This document shows, one piece after another, positions 54,448 to 64,000 of a stretch of 64,000 bases of DNA. The stretch lies in contig MCFH01000086.1 of the NCBI GenBank assembly GCA_002104945.1, forward strand, positions 62,001 through 126,000. Direction: 5' to 3'. Below the pieces are notes generated by a model that saw nothing but the letters and a program-made list of their open reading frames with translations, had not been told where the DNA came from and ran no database searches. The first letter of the stretch is position 1. Each line of letters starts with the position of its first letter. The translations under genes and the position numbers were made by a program. This DNA comes from Piromyces finnis (taxonomy: Eukaryota; Neocallimastigomycota; Neocallimastigomycetes; Neocallimastigales; Neocallimastigaceae).

Positions 54448-56358
54448 ATGGACCAAGATAGTATATTATTAAATTCAACTGAACTAATTGAGACTTCAAT
54501 GCCATTATCATTTGGGAAAATAGTCTTATATGGCGTAGAGATAGTGCTTATTATTCAGTTATTAATGGTAATTTTAAATTATTCAAGGGATTGGAAGAAT
54601 ATAAGTTCAAGCAGTATGAATTCAGAAATATCCACAATAAGTAATAACAATTATGATTCTGTGGAATTAAAAGATTCAGATAGTTCAAATAATTTCAACA
54701 ATGAAAATGAAATCATAGAAATTTCAACTTTTTCTTTAAAAAAAATAATATCATTTATTTCTGTATTACCGTTATCTTCGTTTTACTTAATACTAAAGCT
54801 TAGTTATAATGTAATTAAATTTATTGTTTATACTATTTTTGATTTTGTAATTGATTTTGTTAATTATTGGATAATAAATTTCCCAGAACGTTTTGAAGAA
54901 TATATAATTAATTTCTTTAATAATTATATATTCCATAGTATTTCATATATGTCAGAAATGTATGTAATACCTGCGATTTCATACTCATTTAATAAATTTA
55001 AAATATTATTAAATGAAATATTTTCAGAAGAAAATTACGATAGACTTGTATTTTATATTGAAAGATCCGCAGAGGTTATATATGACAAAGCTATTATACC
55101 ATGTTTTGAAAAAACGAGAGATAACCTAATTAAAATTTTTAATGGTTTATGGAATTTCGCGAAGATTTATTCAATAAAACTTTACGCTATTTGTAAGCTT
55201 TTATTGAATACAATAACTATATTTACTTTGGACTTTTTTGAAGATGTTCAAGTTGCATGGTCTGGTATTCAGTGGTTTGGTATTAATATTGCTCAACCTG
55301 CGGCTTCATTTTTAGAAGATGTATTATTAACTTTAACAATACGTCCATTAGCATATTCTTTAGCTTTTTTTAAAGTATTTATTGAAAAAACTATAAAACT
55401 TACATACAAGCTCATTATTAGTATGCTATTATTAATACCAACATTGTTTAGCATACTTGCTATTTTCATCTACAAAACATTCGATGTAGATGCTATAAAA
55501 CATAGAATTCATGTATGGATGTGTCGTTGGGTTTATCTTCCTTTATGGTATGTTGTTTATTTTATAGTTAACTATGGAGAAAAGCTTGTTGTTGAATATA
55601 TTCCAAGGGTATATCATACTTTTATTAGGTTGGGAAAAAATATTTTTTTCAATATAATTAATTTATATAGTATTGCAATGAAATATTTAAAATTAGTAAT
55701 TTATTACACCTATCAATTTTTGGAAAAGGCATTTAAACTAATTGTAGAATATATTCCATATGTTCATAAGAAGTCAATGAACCTTTCAAAAAATGTATAT
55801 AATTGGATGAAAATTAATATTTTTCCATGGTTTAATACCATTCATTGTATATTTTATGTTACACCATTAAATATTAGTAGGAATATTTTTGCTCTTGTTA
55901 TAGATCATGTCTTTTCAGAAAATAGTTATATTGGTAAAAACTCAAGAATTTTAATGAGACTAATAAGGCAATTCGGTGAAATAACATTTTCACATATGAT
56001 TCAAGTTGGTAAATTTATTAAGACCTTTTTGATTAATGTGCTAAATATTGTTACACCACAAACTATTAACATTTCTAAAAAAATTATATCCTTACTACAA
56101 AAATTTTCTTTGAAAATATATATTGCTGTTAAGCCAATATTTCTCAAGGAATTAGATATTATGGCTAAATGGACTGAAAAGGAGGTTAACCAAATTAATA
56201 TAGCCATAAAGAATTTTTTAAAGGACTTAAAATTAAAAATTAATGAGTATACAACTTTAATTTATCAATCAATTGTTAGTGAGAATAAAAAATTACATCA
56301 ATCTTATAAAAATAAAAAAGAATTCAATAAAGAATTTATTCATAATAAAAATAAATAA
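54448..56358 (+). CDS. Unrecognised 636-residue hydrophobic, Tyr/Phe/Ile-rich protein
   Basis: Single exon, 636 residues, intact from an ATG with an A-rich leader to a TAA. No family recognised. An N-terminal membrane helix (about 22-44, GKIVLYGVEIVLIIQLLMVI) is followed by an Asn/Ser-rich loop. Then come alternating hydrophobic and amphipathic helices, including ISVLPLSSFYLILKLSYNVI and a strong central segment LIISMLLLIPTLFSILAIFI (about 330-350). The C-terminus (about 565-636) is Lys-rich and coiled-coil-like. A partial internal duplication is visible: VVEYIPRVYHTFIRLGKN and IVEYIPYVHKKSMNLSKN lie 51 residues apart. The pattern of long helices with repeated aromatic residues recalls lipid-droplet or membrane-shaping proteins, but that is only an impression. 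Confidence 0.75.
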   Translation: MDQDSILLNSTELIETSMPLSFGKIVLYGVEIVLIIQLLMVILNYSRDWKNISSSSMNSEISTISNNNYDSVELKDSDSSNNFNNENEIIEISTFSLKKIISFISVLPLSSFYLILKLSYNVIKFIVYTIFDFVIDFVNYWIINFPERFEEYIINFFNNYIFHSISYMSEMYVIPAISYSFNKFKILLNEIFSEENYDRLVFYIERSAEVIYDKAIIPCFEKTRDNLIKIFNGLWNFAKIYSIKLYAICKLLLNTITIFTLDFFEDVQVAWSGIQWFGINIAQPAASFLEDVLLTLTIRPLAYSLAFFKVFIEKTIKLTYKLIISMLLLIPTLFSILAIFIYKTFDVDAIKHRIHVWMCRWVYLPLWYVVYFIVNYGEKLVVEYIPRVYHTFIRLGKNIFFNIINLYSIAMKYLKLVIYYTYQFLEKAFKLIVEYIPYVHKKSMNLSKNVYNWMKINIFPWFNTIHCIFYVTPLNISRNIFALVIDHVFSENSYIGKNSRILMRLIRQFGEITFSHMIQVGKFIKTFLINVLNIVTPQTINISKKIISLLQKFSLKIYIAVKPIFLKELDIMAKWTEKEVNQINIAIKNFLKDLKLKINEYTTLIYQSIVSENKKLHQSYKNKKEFNKEFIHNKNK

Positions 56359-57296
56359 ATTATAGATTGAATGTAAATACTAGTACAAAATACATCAAAA
56401 ATATTATCTTGAAGATAAATATATCAACAATAAATTACAAAAATAAAATAAAAATAAAATAAAAATAAAATAAAACAAAAAAATAAAACAAAAAAAAATA
56501 ATAAAATTAAAAAAATAAAAAATAAAAATAAGTAATGTAAGTAAATAAAAAAAAAATAAAATAATAATGTATAGATTCATTAAAAATTTATGAATATCAT
56601 TATGTGAAAAGAATAATTATACCATAAATAAAAAATTGAAATCACTTATTACAATTATGCTTTATAATAAAAAATATACATAACATTAAACATATATTAT
56701 AAATAATTTAATATAATAATTGCTATTATATTAGTATTAACATTTGACAAACGCATGCTACAAAACAATGGAGTAAATTTTATTATAATTATATCACATT
56801 TTTCTTGGTTTATTTTATTATTTTTTGTTATAATTTATTTGAACCATGTGAATTAAAATTACCATAATTTTATATAAAAATATATATATAATTTTATATA
56901 CTATTAATATGCTATTGAATAAATTAAATTTTAATTTTTGAAAAATAAATTTTAATTTATTTTTATTAATTTATTATATCATTTATTTTATGTGACTTAA
57001 TATTTAAGATGAAATAGAAATTGAATTGGTTCAATAAACTTTTATAAAATATATAAATTTTAAAAAAATTACTTTTTATTAATGAAAGTTTTATAATCAT
57101 CATTTAAATAAAAATCAATATATTTTGTAATAAATTTAAATATAGCTTAATTTACTGATTTAGGATTCAGTTTTGTTATTAAAAAATACCTAAAAGATTT
57201 TTCTTTTTTCTTTTCTTTTTTCTTTTTTCTTTTTTTTTTTTTTTAAAAAAAAAAAGAATAATAAATCAAATAATAATTATAAATACATAGCAAAAA
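56359..57296. other. Intergenic, upstream of alkaline phosphatase
   Basis: A (AATAAA/AAAAT)n-rich zone (about 56438-56530) follows the preceding gene. A T15-A11 fold-back (57230-57255) lies about 40 bases before the phosphatase ATG. No gene seen. Confidence 0.6.
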
Positions 57297-57904
57297 ATGA
57301 AGGTTTCATACTTACCTGTAAGTAATACAGATAAACCGCTATTATATTCAAAAAATGATTTGTTAAAGGTACTACATGAAAATAATTTTGTATGTGCTGT
57401 AGCATTTTCATCCTGATATTTCTAATTTTTTATTTTATATTTATCATATTGTTAATTTCTCAATTTAATATGTAGAAAAACATTATCAAAAACAAAATTA
57501 TTAATTATGTATTTTCAATTTGCTTAATTATATTCGGTGGACTTTTTATATGTAAATATAATAATATATTATATAAATTCATATATAGTATGAAAATGCA
57601 TTAATTTAATTTGCAATAAAGTATTTAAAAATGACATAAACGAAAAAAATGATAAAAATGAACCTGTAAATATTATATTTATGATATCTGATGGTAAAGC
57701 TTTTTTTATTTTTCTTTTAAATAATATATCTTATTATTCCTATAATATTAAATGACTTATTTTTATTATAAATGTAATATTACAAAGGTTTTGGCCCAAC
57801 TTCAGAAACTTTTGGTAGAACATATTATCAAGTAAAACTTTCATTTTTGAATTATATTTATTAATTATTGATAATCAAATTGAATAATATTCTTTCCTTC
57901 TTCT

Positions 57905-57944
<40 letters not shown>

Positions 57945-60045
57945 AAAAAGCATTCAATATCATATTATACAGTTTTATTTTTATTAATATTTTTTTTTTA
58001 TAAATATAAATATAAACAACAATTAGTATATCAATAATTACTCATACGATACTTTAACACCCTTGGATGAAATTCTAGTTGGACAATCTAGAACTCGTTC
58101 ATATAGTTCACTAATAACTGACAGTGCTGCAGGTGGTACAGCATATTCATGTGGTCGAAAAACCTATAATTATGGTGTTGCCGTTGATCCAAGTGGTCAT
58201 CCATGTGCAACTCTTTTAGAAGGTGCTCATGATAAAGGAATGCTAACAGGAATTGTTGTTACGTCAAGAGTTACACATGGTAATATTAATATATATATAT
58301 ATATTATTTTTTCTTTATTTTTAATTTTTATTTGAATAAAATTATTATTATTATTATTATTATTGTTATATAGCTACACCTGCGTCATTTTTGGGACATG
58401 CACGTAATAGACATGAAGAAGACTTTATTGCAACCTGGTTAGCTCCAAATATTACTAACTCAAATTATGATAGGTAAATTTACACCTATTTATATATAAT
58501 ATACATAAATATTGCATATTTACGGATTTTGTATTATATTATTATTATAAATAATAGACAAGTAGATTTATTATTTGGAGGTGGATTATGCCATTTTATT
58601 CCATCATACGAACACAATAGTTGTCGTAATGATGAAAAAAATCTTCTTGAAGATACTGAATTTTTATTTATTAATGATAGAGAAAAATTTGATAATTTAA
58701 ACGACACAAATGTTTTACCAGTTATGGGTTTATTTACTCCAGATGTAAGATTTTAATATACATTTAATAATAAATAAATAAATAAAAAACTGAATGAGTT
58801 ATTTAATTTATTTAATCTATTTAAATATAGCATATGTCATTTGAAATTGATCGAGATCCAAAAAAAGAACCAGCTCTCTGGGAAATGACGGATAAAGCTT
58901 TAAGAATTTTATCTAAAGCTGGAAATAATAAAAAAGGATTTTTTTTATTAATTGGTAAATAAATTCTAAAAACATTTTAGCATATATTTATTTAATAATA
59001 TAGTGTTGAAATATATAGTTTTATTTTTATTAACTTATATTCTTTTATTAAAGAGGGTTCAAGAATCGATATGGCTGCTCATGGTAATGATCCGGCTGCT
59101 CATGCTAATGATATTCTTGCTTACTATAAAACTGTTGATGTAGTTAAAAAGTTTGTTGATAAAAACCCAAATACTTTAGTTATTTCGGTATGTTTTGAAA
59201 ATAACATTATTTTAACCATCAAAATAAAAAAGTTATTAAACAACAACAACAACAACAATAATAATAATAATAAATTATTTATAATATAATAGGTATCTGA
59301 TCATGAAACAGGAGGTCTTGCTCTTGGTTATCAACCAACTAAAGTGTACCCAAAATATATTTGGTATAAAAAAAATTATATATTAATTCTATAAATATAT
59401 ATATTGATGATAAATAATAATAATAATTTTTTTTTTATAAAATTAAAGGCATCCTGAAGTAATTACCAAAGTTAAAAAATCTACTAATAAAATAGCCTTA
59501 CAAATTGAAGCACTATTAAAGTCAGCTGATAATATTGATAATGATGAAGATGATAATAGTGATACTTTATATGATCAAATTTCAGATATTATTTTTGAAA
59601 CAATGGGCATTGATGATACAACTGAGAATGAATTAAAATTTATCATAGAATCAAGAATTGGAAGAACACCTATCGAATTAGCAAATTATTTAGCAAAAAT
59701 GATTAGCCATCGTTCCAAAATAGCATGGACTACTCATGGTCATAGTGGTGCTGATGTAAATTTATATGCATATGGTAAACATTCTAAACTTTTCCAAGGT
59801 AGTAAAGAAAATATTGAAGTTGGACGTCTTGTTGAAAGAATTATGAATATTAATTTAGATGAATTAACAAAACGTTTATTGTATGTATATATATAATTAT
59901 AATAATAGTAAATTTATAAAATAAGTAATTTTAATTTTAATTCTTGATAAAATTTAATAGCTCTAATTATGAACTTCCAAAAACTAATGCAGCTCCTAAT
60001 ACTATGTCCAGATCCAATTTTGATGAAATACATTATCACCATTAA
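57297..60045 (+). CDS. Vacuolar-type alkaline phosphatase (PHO8-like)
   Basis: Twelve exons join in frame: 57297-57368, 57476-57551, 57622-57693, 57788-57831, 58027-58279, 58374-58473, 58558-58744, 58831-58954, 59054-59187, 59293-59363, 59449-59880, 59961-60045, giving 549 residues. The enzyme removes phosphate from many monoesters using two Zn and one Mg. A cytosolic tail of about 33 residues precedes one membrane helix (YVFSICLIIFGGLFI), so it is a type II membrane protein like yeast Pho8. Active-site parts are all present: metal Asp (FMISDGFGP), nucleophile Ser in TDSAAGGTAYS, VTHATPASF, EGSRIDMAAHGND, SDHETGG and THGHSGADV. A short acidic, Asp/Asn-rich insert (around DNIDNDEDDNSD) lies between the last two. 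Vacuolar location is inferred from topology. Length is normal. Confidence 0.95.
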
Positions 60046-61550
60046 TAATTGTAAATAATAATATATATAATCTATATATTAATAAATTAAGTATTTAATA
60101 TTTATGTAACTAAAAAAATAATAATGTAAATAAATATAATAAAATTTATAATAAAATATAAAATTGTCCAATTTTTTTCTTTTATATTTAATAAAGTAAC
60201 AATAAAAAAATAAAAGAAATAAAAATTATAGTTATATTGTAAAAATATGAGATGAATTACATTTTTATTTTATATTAAAGAAACAAATAGATTAATTTTA
60301 AATGAAGGAATAAAAAAAAAAAACAGAAAAATAATATATTAGACTAATATTATTAATATAATATTAATATATTGTACTACCAATATTAATAGCTTTCCTT
60401 TATAGACATATTAGTATTTTTAAAATACTACATGGCTTTGTCTGAAAAATTATATAATTTAATACATAATTTAATAGAAATTACTAAAAAAAAAATTGAA
60501 TTGTGGCATTATATTAAAAAATTTAAATTGTCTAGTATCTTATTAAAATTTCAATTTAATATGATTGAATCAAAAAATTTTGTATCATAAAAAATGTAAT
60601 GTAATTTAAAAAAAAGCTACAAATTAACAATATTAACTATTTTTAGTTAAATAATCATATTATTATATAATATTTTTATAAATATTAATGTATTGAATAA
60701 TGAATAAATAATATATTTTTATTTAAACTAATAATAATAAAAAAAAAATTAATTATAATAAATTAAAAATATTTAATAAACTTTTTATTCAATTAATTTA
60801 TAATATCTGAATGATATAAATTTCTTTTTATTATTTCTTTTTAAAATTTTTATTATTCATTTTTTTGATTATTTATGAAAATGCTTAAATTTTATTTTAT
60901 TTGAATGAATTAACAATTAAAGAGAAATAAAATAAAATTAAAGAAATATTCAACTAATTAATCAAAATTAAATAGCACAAAGCAACTCGTAAAATTTATG
61001 ATCAAATACTTACTAATCTAATAATTAAAAGAGTAAAAATATTTTTTTAATGTTTATTATTTTAATTAAAAAAGATTTATTCTTCATCAGGAATAAAAAT
61101 GCTTTCAAAAAATATATATATATTTAAAAAATAAAGTTAGCAAAAGAATAAAGTAAAAATAACAGAAAATAAATAAATAAAAAAGAGAGAGAAATAAAAT
61201 ACAAACAATAAAGTAGATGAGAGAATAAATAGGATAGAATTTAATAAATAAAAAAACAACAACAACAACAAAAAAAAAAAATTAAGCAGATTAAATACAT
61301 TATTTTTTTTCTTTCGTTTTTTTTTTTTTTTTTTTTTTTTTGATAAAAAAATTATCAGTTATTTATCATCTTAAATAGTTGCTATATTATAATGATATTT
61401 CAATATTATTCTGATGAAAAATAACAATTAAAATTAAAAGAAAAAAGAAGATTTACTAATTATTATTTATATTCCATTTTATTACTTTATTGAATAATAG
61501 ATTTTTGATATTTTGTATAATAATTTTAATAATAATATAATATATATAAA
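60046..61550. other. Intergenic, upstream of DEF1-like gene
   Basis: No gene recognised. A long T run (about 61317-61341) lies about 210 bases before the DEF1-like ATG, and an A-rich purine zone covers about 61140-61280. Confidence 0.6.
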
Positions 61551-64000
61551 ATGGGATCAAGATATAATAGCAATTCACATAATGAAGATTATTTAAAAAA
61601 TTTAAGAGATCAATATATAAGTCAACTTAATCAATTAAAGTCAATCTTTCAAGACTGGCAAGATCAAGATTTATTAATGACTCTTGAAGATGTTGGTGGA
61701 GATCTTGAATTAGCAATCATTAGAATTACAGAAGGTTTTTTTTTAAATATATATATTTTCATTGAATAAATATTTAAAAAAAGAATTATCAAATATATTT
61801 TATATAATTTTAATAATAATAGTCATAATAATGCAAATATAAATTAAAAATAAAACTGTTGATTAATATATGATAAAAATGAAATAGTTTTTCCTATTTA
61901 ATATAAAAACATACATTGAAGATCAATATTTTAATTTAAATTTAAACATAATTCAAAATTGAACAATAGGTATTGCACCACAATGGGGCGAGGTAAAAAG
62001 AAAGCATAATAAACCAAAATCCGCTCAATCTAAAGATAATGAAAACGATCGTTCACAACGTAATTCATCACGAGGTAGTAGAGGAGTTCGTGGTGGTAAG
62101 TATTTTTTATTTTATTATTTATTTATTAAATTACAATTTTTTTTTAGATATTTAATAATGTTAAATTATATTAAAGGTGGTGTTGCAGGCCGTGGGGGAT
62201 ATAATAATCGTGGTAGTAGAGGTCGCGGAAAAGGTATAGTATAAAAATATAAAAAAAGTTGTAAAAATATATAAAGTAAAAATATAATAATATTTTTTTT
62301 ATATTTAATTAGGTTCAATGGGAAGAAACCAAAGTAATCAAGGTCAAGGTTTAAATAATAAAACTTCAAATGGTTCAATACAAAGTAAGAAAAACCATGA
62401 AAAGAATGCTAATATTGATAATCCTATAGTAGAAGAAAAAACAAATGAAATTCAAAAATCAGAAAATAAAGAAAATAAAAATGATAAACAAAATACCTGG
62501 AAAGCAAAGGGAGCTTGGAGCAAAGGTGCCCCAGGTTCTCACCATGAAAATAAAAATAATAATAATACACCAACTGCTGCTGTTACAAATATACCAGTTA
62601 CCGAAAGTACAAATAAACCAACCAAAACAAATACAGATTCAGAAACTGAAGTTAAAAAGACTATCCCACAAATGCCAAAGATAACATATGCTCAAATATT
62701 AAAGTAGATATTGATATTTCTAAAATAATAATAATATAGTTCATATAAATGTTATTTAATAAATATTAAATTGTGACTAATAATTATTTTATATAATATA
62801 AGACCTACACCAAAACCATCTTCTCCAAAGAAAGCTAATCCAAAACCAAAATCTTCTGAATCAAAGAAGGAAGAAGAAAAGAAAGAAACAAAGGCTGAAA
62901 CTAAACCAGTTGAAGAAGAAAAAAAGAAAGAAGCGGTAGTTGAAAAATCAGAAGAAACCATAATAAATGAAGTTCCAGCTGAAGCTCCAAAATCTCCAAT
63001 AAAGGAAACTCCAAAATCCCCAGTTAAAGAAGCTCCAAAGTCTCCAGTTAAAACCGAAGCTAAGAGTCCAACTAAGGCTCCAGCTACCCCAAAATTAGAA
63101 GATACTTCTAACGCAATTTCCACTCCAAAAAGTAAGCAATCCAGTAATCAAAACTCTATCCCACCAGGTTTTAAGCAATCTAGACCAATAATTTCTAGAA
63201 AACTTAAGCAAGAAGTTGCTGTTGTTATGCCAATGAATAATACTAGACCATCACATGGTGTTCAATTTGGATCTTTAAAATCAAGCAGCATTGAAATTGA
63301 AGAAGAAAAGCAAGAATTAGCTAAAAAAGATAGTACTCCAGAAGTTGCCGCTCCAGTAACCACTAATACTGCTACAGTAGCTACTGAAGTTAAGACTGAA
63401 CAAGAACCAGTACAAGAACAGCCAGCTAAAGCTAATAAAAATACTCATACAAATCACCAACAAAATGCTAATGTTCGTCACAACAAGAATACTAATAATA
63501 CTGTTTCAACTGCAAACACTACTGCAACAAATGCTACTGCTAATATAAACATTAATGCCAATATTACCTCTACTACTTCCACTACTACAGCTACTACAGC
63601 AGCCACTTCTACAACAGCTACTACTACTGCAACTACCATTCAATCTAATATTATGGCATCTTCTTCTACTCCAGCCCATAATATGCAAAAAACTGAACAA
63701 CCACAAACTCAACAACAAGCTTATTATAATAATGCTATAAATAATGGTGCTCATAATACAAATAATATTTTAAACCGTTATGGTTATTCACAAAACCAAC
63801 AAATTCCAGGCATTCAATTCAATGCTACCCATATAAGTGGTGTCCCAGATTACTCTAATATTTATAATGATCCACAACTTCGTGGCTATATGGTAAATAA
63901 TATTATTATATATATAAAAGTGAAATTAATAATAAACTATGAAAGTTGTTATTAAACTAATTTTTAATTGTATCTTATACTTACTTAAAAATACAGGGTT
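61551..64000 (+). CDS. DEF1-like RNA polymerase II degradation factor (CUE domain), truncated by window end
   Basis: Five complete exons (61551-61734, 61970-62095, 62177-62233, 62313-62703, 62803-63892) give 616 codons. A further acceptor at 63995-63996 opens an exon that runs off the window. In yeast Def1 recruits ubiquitin ligase to stalled RNA polymerase II. The CUE domain (about 22-62: LKSIFQDWQDQDLLMTLEDV, GDLELAIIRITEG) is followed at once by APQWGEVKRKHNKPK, equivalent to the RWDEVKK block of yeast Def1. Then come an RGG-type patch (RGSRGVRGG, GRGGYNNRGSRGRGKG), the motif KITYAQILK, Lys/Pro/Ser repeats (KSPIKETPKSPVKEAPKSPV), PPGFKQSRP and a long Thr/Asn/Ala/Gln-rich region. Yeast Def1 also has a Gln-rich tail. 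The RGG patch hints at RNA binding. CUE-plus-WGEV is the main support for the name. Confidence 0.8.

Noticed and set aside
61081-61120. Minus-strand gene end reading ESIFIPDEE then stop
   Set aside because: No upstream exon, acceptor or coding composition found to support it.

Overview
The window reads as nuclear DNA of an anaerobic gut fungus (Neocallimastigomycota, relatives of Neocallimastix, Piromyces and Anaeromyces). The evidence is extreme A+T richness with long A and T tracts, many short GT-AG introns, a GH5 endoglucanase ending in cysteine-rich fungal dockerins, a secreted expansin, and a set of centriole/flagellum genes (PLK4, B9D1, an RIIAD1-like protein) expected in a fungus with flagellated zoospores. 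I assembled sixteen protein-coding genes by hand from splice signals. For the fifteen complete genes the summed exon lengths are divisible by three.

Layout, left to right: MED20 (-, 406-2493); ankyrin/coiled-coil/RasGEF (+, 3731-8555); class II HMG-CoA reductase with a ~500-residue C-terminal extension (-, 9270-12993); a 4.5-kb gene desert; a double-PHD MYST acetyltransferase of KAT6 type (+, 17514-21696); expansin with a Trp/Gly-rich tail (+, 22767-24383); PLK4 (-, 24817-29726); GH5 endoglucanase with dockerins (-, 31480-33044); secreted acidic repeat protein (+, 34573-36276); ELO fatty-acid elongase (+, 38906-39760); B9D1 (-, 40847-42454); RIIAD1-like (+, 43707-44789); a perfect hexamer array (44951-45153); B-type cyclin (-, 46204-48024); a 4-kb repeat-bearing desert; a predicted N-myristoylated coiled-coil protein (-, 52067-53033); an unrecognised hydrophobic protein (+, 54448-56358); vacuolar-type alkaline phosphatase (+, 57297-60045); and the 5' part of a DEF1-like factor (+, from 61551), which runs off the right edge.

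These are individually transcribed eukaryotic genes, not operons. Three themes recur: plant cell-wall breakdown (expansin, GH5), flagellum and cell cycle (PLK4, B9D1, RIIAD1-like, cyclin B), and transcription/chromatin (MED20, KAT6-like, DEF1-like). The most unusual items are the extended class II HMG-CoA reductase, the Trp-rich expansin tail, the orphan 636-residue protein, T-run/A-run fold-backs abutting 3' splice sites, and a perfect 46-nt hairpin inside an intron. I found no tRNA, rRNA, CRISPR array or intact transposon.
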